DNA of 64,000 nt from assembly GCA_900315485.1 (NCBI GenBank), contig OMZI01000012.1, forward strand, positions 1 to 64,000, given 5' to 3'. Shown piece by piece: positions 34,606 to 43,443 of this stretch. Every line of letters starts with the position of its first letter. The stretch's first letter is position 1. The stretch comes from an uncultured Eubacteriales bacterium (GTDB taxonomy: Bacteria > Bacillota > Clostridia > Peptostreptococcales > Anaerovoracaceae). Both the position numbers and the translations under genes were made by a program. Under the pieces are notes generated by a model. It saw nothing but the letters and a program-made list of their open reading frames with translations. It did not search any database and was not told where the DNA came from.

Positions 34606-36147
34606 TCACTCATTTACTTGATCGAGCATTCTATAGCTTAAGGCCTCTGCAAGGTGCTCTTCATGTATCTCTCTGCTGCCTGCAATATCTGCAATCGTCC
34701 TTGCAACCTTCAAGGTCTTCTTATATGACCTTGGTGTCATCTTAAGAGCATCATAAGCCCTCTTCATGAACTTCTCCTCAGCTGGCCCCAGCGCGCAGTA
34801 CATATCTATCTCACTTTCAGACATGTCAGCGTTATACCCTGTTCTCCCGTTTCTATGGGCAAAACTAATTGCTCTCTCAACACTGATACGGACGCTGGCT
34901 GAATTCCGTCCATCTCCTTCTAATGGTCCTTCAGTCCTGAGGTCTTCGAACTCGACCTTCTCCATGCTGATGCGCATATCTATCCTGTCCATCATAGGAC
35001 CGCTGAGCTTCTTTCTGTAGCGTTCAAGCTGTGCTTCTGAACACTTGCACATCCTTTTGCTGTCTCCGAAGTATCCGCAGGGACAGGGATTGGCCGCCAT
35101 CACCAGCTGGAAATTGCAGGGAAAGACATAGCTGTCCCCCTTTCTGAAGTGGACTATCTTCTTCTCTTCAATAGGAGTTCTCAGAGCCTCAATGGTATTC
35201 GTATCGTATTCACAGACCTCATCCATGAAGAGGACACCATTATGAGCAAGAGTGATCTCTCCCGGCACAGGAATGCTGCCGCCACCGACCAGGCCTGCTC
35301 TCCCTATAGTGCAGTGAGGATTCCTGAAAGGCCTTGTCAGCAGATCTTTCTGCGCGCGCGTCTTGCCTGCGGCTGAATATATCACTGCGGTCTCCAGGCA
35401 CTCATCCTCAGTCATCGGCGGCATAATGCCCGGGAGTCTGCTTGCCAGCATCGTCTTGCCGCATCCCGGGCTTCCTACCATAAGGATTCCGTGTCTCCCT
35501 GCCACAGCGATAGTAAGAGCTCTCTTGGCGTTTTCCTGTCCTTTTATATCAGCAAAGTCTCCGGTTGAATGGCCAGCACTGGCTTCGATCACAACACCGT
35601 CCTCATCAACAGCTATACTGATGCTTTCTGCATTTCCTCCGCCGTTGATAATCTCAATGCATTCCGCCAGACTCCTCACCGGATATATTTCCAGTCCGCT
35701 CACAAGAGATGCTTCCGCTGCATTCTCTGCAGGTATTATCACCTTTCTGATCCCTGCGTCCTTCATGCATATGATCATAGGCAGCACACCGCTGACACCG
35801 AGCACGCGACCCTCAAGTGACAGTTCACCTATGATCCCGTATTCCCATGCTTTGACCGCATCTATATATGCACAGGAAGCCAGCACCCCTGCCGCGATCG
35901 GCAGATCAAGACCGCTGCCGTTCTTTCTGAGGCTTGCCGGTGTCAGACTGACCGTTATCCTGCCGCGCGGATATTCAAGATCAGAATTGATTATCGCACT
36001 CTTGATCCTCTCCCTTGACTCCATGACCATTGTTGAAGCAAGTCCAACTATGTATATCCCCGGCAGGCCCCTGGCAATGTCCGTCTCTACATATACTTCT
36101 GTCCCCTCAACACCTCTGAATACTGCTGTATGTATCCTGCTGAACAT
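34606..36147 (-). CDS. comM: ComM/YifB AAA+ ATPase
   Basis: The 513-aa protein has an N-terminal Lon-like ChlI domain (VYVETDIARGLPGIYIVGLA), the ATPase domain with Walker A GSPGCGKT and Walker B VLFMDEVCEY, and a C-terminal Mg-chelatase-like domain. Two CxC pairs (ANPCPCGYFG and RMCKCSEAQ) are visible. ComM is a hexameric branch-migration helicase in natural transformation. Translation ends 15 bases before the orphan ORF. Confidence 0.93.
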   Translation of the reverse strand: MFSRIHTAVFRGVEGTEVYVETDIARGLPGIYIVGLASTMVMESRERIKSAIINSDLEYPRGRITVSLTPASLRKNGSGLDLPIAAGVLASCAYIDAVKAWEYGIIGELSLEGRVLGVSGVLPMIICMKDAGIRKVIIPAENAAEASLVSGLEIYPVRSLAECIEIINGGGNAESISIAVDEDGVVIEASAGHSTGDFADIKGQENAKRALTIAVAGRHGILMVGSPGCGKTMLASRLPGIMPPMTEDECLETAVIYSAAGKTRAQKDLLTRPFRNPHCTIGRAGLVGGGSIPVPGEITLAHNGVLFMDEVCEYDTNTIEALRTPIEEKKIVHFRKGDSYVFPCNFQLVMAANPCPCGYFGDSKRMCKCSEAQLERYRKKLSGPMMDRIDMRISMEKVEFEDLRTEGPLEGDGRNSASVRISVERAISFAHRNGRTGYNADMSESEIDMYCALGPAEEKFMKRAYDALKMTPRSYKKTLKVARTIADIAGSREIHEEHLAEALSYRMLDQVNE

Positions 36148-36156
36148 GGCTCCCTC

Positions 36157-36492
36157 CTATATACAATCCTCAATAAGGTTGAAAGTAACCTCCGCCACAT
36201 CGATGGAGTACGCCCTCCACATAAGTCTCCTCCTGGCCATGTATATCTCTGCCGAGCGCCTGATCGTGTTCTGCTTCTCTTCAGTAACGGCATCCGCCGG
36301 ATATCCGTATTCATCGCTCGTCCTGGTCTTGACCTCTATAAAATGGACTACCCCGTCCCTGGCTGCGATGATATCTATCTCTCCTATTCTTGTGCGGTAG
36401 TTCCTCTCGAGTATCATGTAGCCTTCATCCTCAAGGATCTTTGCAGCGAATTCCTCGCCGGCATTTCCAACCATCTTGCAGTATCTTCTCAT
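36157..36492 (-). CDS. yraN: YraN/UPF0102 predicted endonuclease-fold protein
   Basis: The 111-aa protein has the Holliday-junction-resolvase-like core with GEEFAAKILEDEGYMIL, IGEIDIIAARDG and VHFIEVKTR; the Glu, Asp and ExK residues of the PD-(D/E)XK site are present. No activity has been agreed for the family. ATG 36492 follows GGAGGT; the earlier in-frame codons are not used. It lies ten bases before comM. Confidence 0.93.
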   Translation of the reverse strand: MRRYCKMVGNAGEEFAAKILEDEGYMILERNYRTRIGEIDIIAARDGVVHFIEVKTRTSDEYGYPADAVTEEKQNTIRRSAEIYMARRRLMWRAYSIDVAEVTFNLIEDCI

Positions 36493-36646
36493 GATCCACC
36501 TCCGGCTCAATTCTCAATAATCCCATACTCATGTGACGCCTTTTCACTTCCGGGTACGTAATGGTAGCATCCATCTGAAAATGTGTCGAACAGAATAATC
36601 ACGGTTTCCTGCATAAATCACACCTTTGTAAAAAAGTGCAAAACAA

Positions 36647-36686
36647 AACAGCGGTTATCCGCCATATTCCGCAGAAAACCGCTGTT
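36647..36686 (-). terminator. Terminator after the Cof-type phosphatase gene
   Basis: AACAGCGGTT (36647-36656) pairs with AACCGCTGTT (36677-36686) over an imperfect inner stem. On the minus strand TTGTTTTGC follows. The 200 bases between this gene and yraN hold nothing else recognised. Confidence 0.85.
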
Positions 36687-36713
36687 ACCAGCCTATAAAA
36701 CCGTCGGTGTCAT

Positions 36714-37541
36714 TCAGTCACAAAGCACGAACTTCTCTATAGCCTTAGCCACTCCGTCCTCGTCATTTGATGCAGTTACATAGTCTGCATGCTCCTTGGT
36801 GCCGCCCCATGCATTTCCCATTGCTACTCCGAGACCGGCGTATTCTATCATGCCGATATCATTAGGAGCATCACCGCAGCACATGAGTTCAGAGCGGTCG
36901 ACTCCGAGCATCTTAGTCAGCTCCTCAAGAGCATCCTTCTTACTCGTCTTAGGTCCGCCGATCTCGAGATTGTTAGGAAAAGATGACGTGATATTGGCTT
37001 CCGGTATAGCTTCTATCTCCGCCCTTGCTGCTTCAAGCATTTCAACGGTCCTGAAGCTGAAGTTCACGTTCTCTATACGGTCCGCATTCTCAAGCATGAC
37101 CTCTACGAGATTTTTGAGAGGCTTGCGGCTCCACAGAAGATACTCAGCGCTCCTGTACTCGCAGCCGTACTTCTTTATCTGCTCATAGAAGTCATAGTCC
37201 ATATATGCCTGTCCGTCGTAGAAGAGCTCAAGCTGCACATCCATTTTCTTCGCGAGCTCAGCGATTCTCTTTATAGCTGCTTCGGACAGGAAAGAGTCAA
37301 ACACGGATTCCCCTGTCTTTATATAGTTGATATGCGCACCATTGGATGTGATCGCATATTCTATCCACGGGATCTCAGTAACGTTGTCAGGAAGCGATGT
37401 GAAAGGTCTTCCTGTAGACACTACGATGTGCACGCCTTTTTCAGCAGCCTTTCTGAAAGCCTCAAGTGTTCCCGGTGTTATTTCTCTTTTGCTGTTCAGC
37501 GCCGTTCCATCAAGGTCAAGCGCTACCATCTTAATGCTCAT
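36714..37541 (-). CDS. Cof-type HAD-IIB hydrolase
   Basis: The 275-aa protein has motif I ALDLDGTALN, motif II VVSTGRPF, a C2-type cap and motif IV CCGDAPNDIGMIEYAGLGVAMGNA. Cof proteins dephosphorylate sugar phosphates, pyridoxal phosphate or flavin precursors. The exact substrate cannot be read from sequence. It is a single gene ended by a strong terminator and lies divergent from trkA. Confidence 0.92.
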   Translation of the reverse strand: MSIKMVALDLDGTALNSKREITPGTLEAFRKAAEKGVHIVVSTGRPFTSLPDNVTEIPWIEYAITSNGAHINYIKTGESVFDSFLSEAAIKRIAELAKKMDVQLELFYDGQAYMDYDFYEQIKKYGCEYRSAEYLLWSRKPLKNLVEVMLENADRIENVNFSFRTVEMLEAARAEIEAIPEANITSSFPNNLEIGGPKTSKKDALEELTKMLGVDRSELMCCGDAPNDIGMIEYAGLGVAMGNAWGGTKEHADYVTASNDEDGVAKAIEKFVLCD

Positions 37542-37598
37542 TATTGTCCTTACTCCTTATCGTGATGATAACGGGGACGGTTCTCACTGTCATCATTA

Positions 37599-37629
37599 TG
37601 TGTCAAAAAGGGCCTTACCCGATGACACA
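37599..37629. repeat. 31-bp palindromic repeat, copy 2
   Basis: TGTGTCA and TGACACA bound a 31-bp unit that matches copy 1 at 26 of 31 positions. It lies in the divergent region between the phosphatase gene and trkA. An extra GGGACGGTTCT just to the left looks like a partial third unit. Confidence 0.65.
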
Positions 37630-37672
37630 TTGTTAATTCGAAATCATTGTACACATTTAATTCGGATTTTGA

Positions 37673-37701
37673 TTGAAAATAACTATTCTTAGTATTACAA
37701 T
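37673..37701 (+). promoter_or_regulatory. Promoter of trkA-trkH-trkH
   Basis: TTGAAA (37673-37678), 17-base spacer, TACAAT (37696-37701). A 100-base leader follows before the trkA start codon. Confidence 0.6.
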
Positions 37702-37707
37702 CTGTGG

Positions 37708-37720
37708 GTGCATCATGCAC
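37708..37720 (+). promoter_or_regulatory. Palindrome at the trkA transcription start region
   Basis: GTGCAT-C-ATGCAC is a perfect 13-base palindrome six bases after the -10 element. It could be an operator or a small leader hairpin. It does not match a c-di-AMP (ydaO) riboswitch. Confidence 0.35.
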
Positions 37721-37806
37721 ACCAGCATTGCAGATTATATATCTCATAAACAGATATTGCAAATACACAAGACATAGTTACATATAACCACAACGGAGCA
37801 ACAGAC

Positions 37807-39174
37807 ATGAAAGTAGCTATACTCGGAGCAGGAAAGCTCGGAATAAGGATCACGGAAGCCCTTCTGGACGGCGATTATGATATCACGCTTGTCGACACTA
37901 ATGAGGACAAGCTGAATGCGCTTTCCCAGCAGTACGATGTGATGACAGTCACAGGTGATGCCAAGACAGTTGAGCTGTTAAGACAGATCAATGTCAGCAC
38001 ATTTGATTTTCTTTTCAGCTGTACTACATCTGACGACACCAATATACTTGCAGCATCCTTTGCAAAGTCGCTCGGCTGTCCTAAAGTCGCAGCCAGAGTA
38101 AGGGATCCTGAGCATATGAGCCAGATGGATTTCATCTGCGATCACATGAACATAGATTTGCTTGTAAACCCGGATACTCTCATCACATCTGAGATTTACC
38201 GCTATCTTATCGAAAAGTACACACTGAGCAACGGAATCTATACATCCAAAAATATCGGACTTATAGAGTTCGAGGCTTCGCGTTTCCCTCAGATAGTCGG
38301 ACTCAACCTCATCAAATTCCGTGAGATCGTGCCTAATATGATAATGGTCGCTATCTCGCGCGGAGGAAAGCTTATCATCCCTCACGGCAACGATGTCATC
38401 AATCCGGGAGATCTGCTCTACCTCATGGGTAACAAGCAGGATGTATTCTCTCTTGCCAAAACTGTTCATGCTAGGCTCAGATCCTCTGACGCCCGCAAGG
38501 TCATGATCATCGGCGGAGGCAAAACGGGTTACTATCTTGCGAGAAGACTCGCAGAGTACGGCTCACAGGTCAAGATCGTAGAGAAGGACAAGAAGCGCTG
38601 CCACTACCTCTCCGAGCGTCTCAGAAACGTAATGGTACTGAACGGTGACGGCGCTGACATTTCCCTTCTTGAGGAAGAAAACTTCGAGCAGATGGACGCC
38701 TTCGTTACAGCAACAGGATATGACGAGGAGAACATCCTTCTCGCTCTTACAGCCAAGAATCACGGTGTTGAAGACGTCATCTCCAAAATAAGCCACGAGA
38801 GTTACAATGACCTCATTTCTACTCTGGATCTCGACATGGTTCTGAATCCGCTTGACATAACAGCATCCACAATGCTGAGAACGATCAGAGGAAGCAAGCG
38901 TGTCATCTCATCTGTCCTGCTCCAGGGTCAGGCTGAACTGATGGAATTCTATGTTGACAAAGGGATGAGCTGCACCAACATACCTCTGAAGGATTTCAAG
39001 CTGCCTGAATACATCATCGTTGCAGCTGTCCACAGAGGGCTTGAGACGATCATACCTGATGGTAATACAAGGATGCTCCCTGGCGACAGAGTAGTCATCG
39101 TATGCCTGGTATCTCATATAGGATATGTAGAAAAGCTGTTCAAGCAGTCAACATTCCTTCACAAGCTTCCGTAA
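37807..39174 (+). CDS. trkA: TrkA, K+ uptake regulatory NAD-binding protein
   Basis: The 455-aa protein is a full tandem TrkA: an RCK_N nucleotide-binding domain (AILGAGKLGIRITEALLDGD), an RCK_C domain, a second RCK_N (MIIGGGKTGYYLARRLAEYG) and a second RCK_C. It gates TrkH in response to nucleotides. GGAG lies eight bases before the ATG. It is the first gene of a three-gene K+ uptake operon. Confidence 0.96.
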   Translation: MKVAILGAGKLGIRITEALLDGDYDITLVDTNEDKLNALSQQYDVMTVTGDAKTVELLRQINVSTFDFLFSCTTSDDTNILAASFAKSLGCPKVAARVRDPEHMSQMDFICDHMNIDLLVNPDTLITSEIYRYLIEKYTLSNGIYTSKNIGLIEFEASRFPQIVGLNLIKFREIVPNMIMVAISRGGKLIIPHGNDVINPGDLLYLMGNKQDVFSLAKTVHARLRSSDARKVMIIGGGKTGYYLARRLAEYGSQVKIVEKDKKRCHYLSERLRNVMVLNGDGADISLLEEENFEQMDAFVTATGYDEENILLALTAKNHGVEDVISKISHESYNDLISTLDLDMVLNPLDITASTMLRTIRGSKRVISSVLLQGQAELMEFYVDKGMSCTNIPLKDFKLPEYIIVAAVHRGLETIIPDGNTRMLPGDRVVIVCLVSHIGYVEKLFKQSTFLHKLP

Positions 39175-39197
39175 GCTGTTACAGGCGGCAATTATAA

Positions 39198-40664
39198 ATG
39201 AAGAAAAACGTTCTCGGTTTTTATGGATATTTTCTCATTTTTCTGGCAGGGTGCCTTATGGTTCCCCTCCTTGTTGCTTTATTGTACGGCGAAAATGACT
39301 GTGCCGTATCATTTCTTGTATCAATTGTCCTATGCGCCCTGCCGGGAATAATCATTTACAGCAGGAACAGCACAGGATTTCAGGAAGGCCGACTCAAGGC
39401 CAGATACAGCTATCTTATAGTCACATCATCATGGATCATCGCTTCCGTCGCAGGAGCGCTTCCGTATGTTATCTCCGGAAGCATCCCGGATTTTGCGGAA
39501 GCTTTTTTTGAGACCTGCTCAGGGTTCTCGACGACAGGCTCGACCATTCTTCAGGAAATAGAATCACTTCCAAAGTCTATTCTCTTCTGGCGCTGCGCTA
39601 CGCAGTGGCTCGGCGGCATGGGAATAATAGTTCTGTTCGTTGCGCTGCTTCCGAATTTCGGCATCAAGGCTCAGAACATTGCCGGCGCAGAGACCCCGGG
39701 GCCTATTTCAAGCAAAGTGTCTGCAAGGTTTTCTGAGACTGCGCGTCTTATGTACATGGCATATATCATACTCACGGGTGTTCTTGTACTTCTCCTGCTG
39801 CCGGGCGGCATGAGTTTCTATGATGCAGTATGTCATGCTATGACAGCTATGGCTACAGGTGGATACTCCACATACAATAACGGGATCGCTCATTTCAACA
39901 GCTACTATATCTACTGGGTGCTGACCGTCTTCATGTTCATAGCAGGAACCAACTTCAACCTGTTCTTTGTAGCCATTCAGGGCAGTCCGCGCAAAGCTCT
40001 TGCCGATGAAGAGTTCAGGTTCTATCTCCTGACTGTCATAACAGCTGTTGCTCTTGTAGTCATCTCTCTCATGACCGAAGGCGGTTATACGGATTTTGGA
40101 GCAGCACTTACTGATTCAGCATTTCAGGTAGTGACTCTGATGAGTACTACAGGCTATGCAACAGCAAATTACATAGAGTGGCCGGCATTTGCACAGATGA
40201 TACTGGTCCTTCTGATGTTCACTGGTGCGAGCAGCTCATCGACTGCCGGAGGAATCAAAGAGATAAGGATCCTTATTTTCCTGAGGATGATCAAATTCGA
40301 AGTAAAACGGCTCCTCCATCTGAATATCGTAGACGATATCCGCTACAACGGACGCAGGATGATGCCTGAGACACTGACTTATATAATGACATTCATGACG
40401 ACATACATACTCACCCTTGTTGCCGGCACCCTTCTCATTTCGCTTACAGGTGAAGGCAACCTCGTGTCTAATTTCACCGCTGTCCTTACCTGCATCAGCA
40501 ATGTAGGACCGGGACTTGACATGGTGGGTCCTGAGTGCAACTTCCACTTCTACTCAACATTCAGCAAGTATGTGCTGTCGTTTATAATGCTTGCAGGAAG
40601 GCTTGAACTATCTACCTTCTTTATAATTTTCACACGTTATTTCTGGAAACCTGACAGAGTATGA
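39198..40664 (+). CDS. trkH: TrkH-type K+ channel subunit, copy 1
   Basis: The 488-aa membrane protein has four pore repeats typical of TrkH. Filter-like segments include TCSGFSTTGST, TAMATGGYSTYN, LMSTTGYATANYIEWP and ISNVGPGLDMVGP. With TrkA it forms a gated K+ (or Na+/K+) uptake channel. Its stop overlaps the start of the second trkH as ATGA, so both are made from one transcript. Confidence 0.95.
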   Translation: MKKNVLGFYGYFLIFLAGCLMVPLLVALLYGENDCAVSFLVSIVLCALPGIIIYSRNSTGFQEGRLKARYSYLIVTSSWIIASVAGALPYVISGSIPDFAEAFFETCSGFSTTGSTILQEIESLPKSILFWRCATQWLGGMGIIVLFVALLPNFGIKAQNIAGAETPGPISSKVSARFSETARLMYMAYIILTGVLVLLLLPGGMSFYDAVCHAMTAMATGGYSTYNNGIAHFNSYYIYWVLTVFMFIAGTNFNLFFVAIQGSPRKALADEEFRFYLLTVITAVALVVISLMTEGGYTDFGAALTDSAFQVVTLMSTTGYATANYIEWPAFAQMILVLLMFTGASSSSTAGGIKEIRILIFLRMIKFEVKRLLHLNIVDDIRYNGRRMMPETLTYIMTFMTTYILTLVAGTLLISLTGEGNLVSNFTAVLTCISNVGPGLDMVGPECNFHFYSTFSKYVLSFIMLAGRLELSTFFIIFTRYFWKPDRV

Positions 40665-42136
40665 AACTGACCAACAACAGAAAATTCTTCCTGAATATCT
40701 TCTCTGCGGTCATGATCGCATACGGTATCGCTGCGATGCCTTCTGTTTTCGCGGCTCTGTATTTCGGTAATGACAGATCACTGATACCACTTGCGATAGT
40801 ATCATCAGCAACGATCATATGCGGAATCATCATACGTCATTTATATGACCTGAATGCCTCCGTTGTCCGCCCGAGGATGAACTACATGGCTGTTATGATG
40901 AGCTGGCTTGCCTCCATAGCGCTGACATCTGCGGTCTTCTATTTCAGCGTGGCTGAGTTCTCTGTAACGACTGCGATATTTGAGGCAACAGCATGCCTCA
41001 CAACTACAGGTGTCGGAAATCTCGGAATAGAAAGCCTGCCTGAATCACTCATGCTGTGGCGTTCAGTCCTGAGCTGGCTCGGAGGAGTCGGGATAATACT
41101 CATCGCTTTCAGTTTCATTTCAGGGAGACAGCTCAGCGGCCGCGCTCTTGTATCCGTTGAAGTTCCGGGGCCGGATTTTCTAAAGTCCACACAGACCTTC
41201 AGATACACATACAGGCATATTATCAGACTTTACGCAGTCCTTACAGCGGTTCATTTTGTGCTGCTGTGTATTGCAGGCATGACACCTTATACTTCCCTTC
41301 TGACAAGCCTGAGCAACATCAGCACTGCCGGGCTGCAGCATATCAGCAACGGTGATATAACAGCACTTCCGGGAACCCAGAAGGCGATCATCGTCTTTTT
41401 CTCGTTCATTTCGTCGCTCAACGTCTCATTCCTTCTGATGATGTTCTTCCGGAGATCTTTCAGCTTCAGGAGAACTTCAGAAATAGGCGTATACACGTTA
41501 AGGGTCGTCATAACATCTGTGGTAATTGCTGCTGTACTCTGCTTCACAAGAGGCATGGGCGCAGCGTCAGCCGTCGCTGACGCACTGATGCAGACAGTAT
41601 CATATCTGTCCACATCAGGCTACATCGTGTCTGGAAGCCGCTGCTGGCCGTTTATATGCGAGCTTCTGATTCTTCTTCAGATGTTTGTGGGTGCCTGCGC
41701 CGCATCCACCGCAGGCGGCATCAAGACTGCACGTATCCAGATAGGATTCAAGACCATGAGGTTCGGACTTTTCAGGCATGTTCATCCGAATGCAGTCAGG
41801 CCCGTCAGGATCAACGGCGAGACCGTAAAACCCGAGCAGCTGGTCGGCACAAACATCTACATAGCACTGTTCATGCTTGTTTACATCCTTGGCGCCCTGC
41901 TTCTGAGTCTGGACAATAAAAACGAGAGCGTTTTCGATGCGCTCAACTACTCCCAGGCCATGCTCACCAATACGGGTACTACCGTTGCGGATATGACCAG
42001 AATCGGAGGATACAGTGGTTTTTCCCCTCTTTCGCAGATAGTAATGTCCATTGAGATGCTGTGTGGTAGACTGGAAATATATCCGTTCCTGATGCTATTC
42101 TTCAAGAGCTTCTGGAGGACTGACAGCAACAGATAA
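40661..42136 (+). CDS. TrkH-type K+ channel subunit, copy 2
   Basis: The 491-aa membrane protein is a second TrkH family member, clearly diverged from copy 1. Pore segments include TACLTTTGVGNLGI, SNISTAGLQHISN, VSYLSTSGYIVSG and AMLTNTGTTVADM. The first filter has VG where copy 1 has STTGS, so selectivity may differ. A partner ratio of one TrkA to two TrkH is unusual; the two channels may share the regulator. Confidence 0.92.
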   Translation: MKLTNNRKFFLNIFSAVMIAYGIAAMPSVFAALYFGNDRSLIPLAIVSSATIICGIIIRHLYDLNASVVRPRMNYMAVMMSWLASIALTSAVFYFSVAEFSVTTAIFEATACLTTTGVGNLGIESLPESLMLWRSVLSWLGGVGIILIAFSFISGRQLSGRALVSVEVPGPDFLKSTQTFRYTYRHIIRLYAVLTAVHFVLLCIAGMTPYTSLLTSLSNISTAGLQHISNGDITALPGTQKAIIVFFSFISSLNVSFLLMMFFRRSFSFRRTSEIGVYTLRVVITSVVIAAVLCFTRGMGAASAVADALMQTVSYLSTSGYIVSGSRCWPFICELLILLQMFVGACAASTAGGIKTARIQIGFKTMRFGLFRHVHPNAVRPVRINGETVKPEQLVGTNIYIALFMLVYILGALLLSLDNKNESVFDALNYSQAMLTNTGTTVADMTRIGGYSGFSPLSQIVMSIEMLCGRLEIYPFLMLFFKSFWRTDSNR

Positions 42137-42137
42137 T

Positions 42138-42178
42138 AAAACAGACTGCTTTCCGGTTATCCGGATACAGTCTGTTTT
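42138..42178. terminator. Bidirectional terminator between trkH and the K+ channel gene
   Basis: AAAACAGACTG pairs with CAGTCTGTTTT and runs of T follow on both strands. It separates two convergent potassium-transport genes. Confidence 0.9.
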
Positions 42179-42204
42179 TTATTGTTGTAATTATACTGTT
42201 AATT

Positions 42205-43416
42205 CTAGAATGAAGGCTCTTCGATATAATTCTCCTTGCTCTCCTTGGTATACAGAAGAATTTTGTCTCCTGCCCTGAGAACAAGATCACCGTCCGGGAT
42301 CAGCATATTGCCACCACGGTCTACGAGGATAATAAATGACTGTCTGGACATATCTATCTCTCTTATCATCTTTCCGTTCCAGCTGTGGCTGCGCTTGAGC
42401 TCTACTTCCCTGAGATTCGTAAGGTAGTCGCCCTTGACTGCTTCAGCGCATATGATCAGCTTATCGCCTTCAATGACCTGTACATTTCCTCTAGGTATAA
42501 TAGTCCTGTTTTCCCTTACGATAGCAGCGATGATGGAGGCTTTCGGCATTCCGAGTTCCCTGATATATCTGCCGTTCCATCTATCGTTGTGCCTGATATC
42601 CACCTCTATGAAATGAATGGCTTCCTCGCGCTGAACATCAGAAAGACGTTTTGCCCTCTGATATTCCTCAACGAATCCGGCGCTTATGATACCGGTAGGG
42701 ATGGCAACCATGCCTACGCCGAGGAAAGTTATGAGGATACCGAGTATCTGTCCCATTACAGTAACAGGATATATGTCACCATAACCGACTGTAAGAAGAG
42801 TCGATGTCGCCCACCAGATGCCTGAAAAGGCATTCTTGAAAACATCAGGCTGCGCCTCGTGTTCCACGCTGTACATGCACAGGCTTGATGCCAGAATGAG
42901 CAGAATGATGATGAAAACGGATGCCATGAGCTGTGTTTTCTTGCCCTGGATGACTTTACCGATGATCCCCAGCGAGTCATAATACGCATTGATCCTGAAC
43001 AGCCTGAAGATCCTGACTACTCTGAGCATTCTGAACACTGCTGCTCCGGCCGGAAAGAATACCGGCAGGTAGTACGGCAGGAATGACAGAAGGTCTATGA
43101 TCCCGTAGCCGGAGAAAATATACGAAATGGCTGCATCCTGCTTGCTCTTGTGCGGATACAGTCTGTCCGAGGTGTACAGCCTCAGTATGTAGTCAAACGC
43201 AAAGAAAGCGACTGTCACAGCCTCAGTCCAGTGAAGCAGCTGATAATGTGCTTTATAGAAATCTTCAAATGTCATGGCAAAAGCCGTCGCGAGGTTGATG
43301 ATCAGCAGCACTGTACTGAGGATGTCGTATCCCTGGTTCAGCTTGTCATCCACGACTCCGACAGATACCATTTTGAATAATCTGTCTTTGAATTTCGATT
43401 CCGCCTTCGCTTCCAA
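42205..43416 (-). CDS. Six-helix K+ channel with voltage-sensor-like S4 and two RCK_C domains
   Basis: The 403-aa protein has S1-S6 helices. S4 reads RMLRVVRIFRLFRI (about 129-142) with regularly spaced Arg, and the selectivity filter is TVGYGD (209-214). The C-terminus carries two TrkA_C/RCK_C modules (about 258-330 and 335-400). These bind small ligands, c-di-AMP in some channels. The start is TTG at 43416 with GGAG six bases upstream. It ends a minus-strand run murT-gatD-channel. Confidence 0.9.
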   Translation of the reverse strand: MEAKAESKFKDRLFKMVSVGVVDDKLNQGYDILSTVLLIINLATAFAMTFEDFYKAHYQLLHWTEAVTVAFFAFDYILRLYTSDRLYPHKSKQDAAISYIFSGYGIIDLLSFLPYYLPVFFPAGAAVFRMLRVVRIFRLFRINAYYDSLGIIGKVIQGKKTQLMASVFIIILLILASSLCMYSVEHEAQPDVFKNAFSGIWWATSTLLTVGYGDIYPVTVMGQILGILITFLGVGMVAIPTGIISAGFVEEYQRAKRLSDVQREEAIHFIEVDIRHNDRWNGRYIRELGMPKASIIAAIVRENRTIIPRGNVQVIEGDKLIICAEAVKGDYLTNLREVELKRSHSWNGKMIREIDMSRQSFIILVDRGGNMLIPDGDLVLRAGDKILLYTKESKENYIEEPSF

Positions 43417-43443
43417 ATTATGCTCCTGCTCTTTCCTGTTACC

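Noticed and set aside
37702-37806. Possible c-di-AMP (ydaO-type) riboswitch upstream of trkA
   Set aside because: The leader is only about 100 bases and shows none of the conserved core sequence I can recall; only a short palindrome is present.
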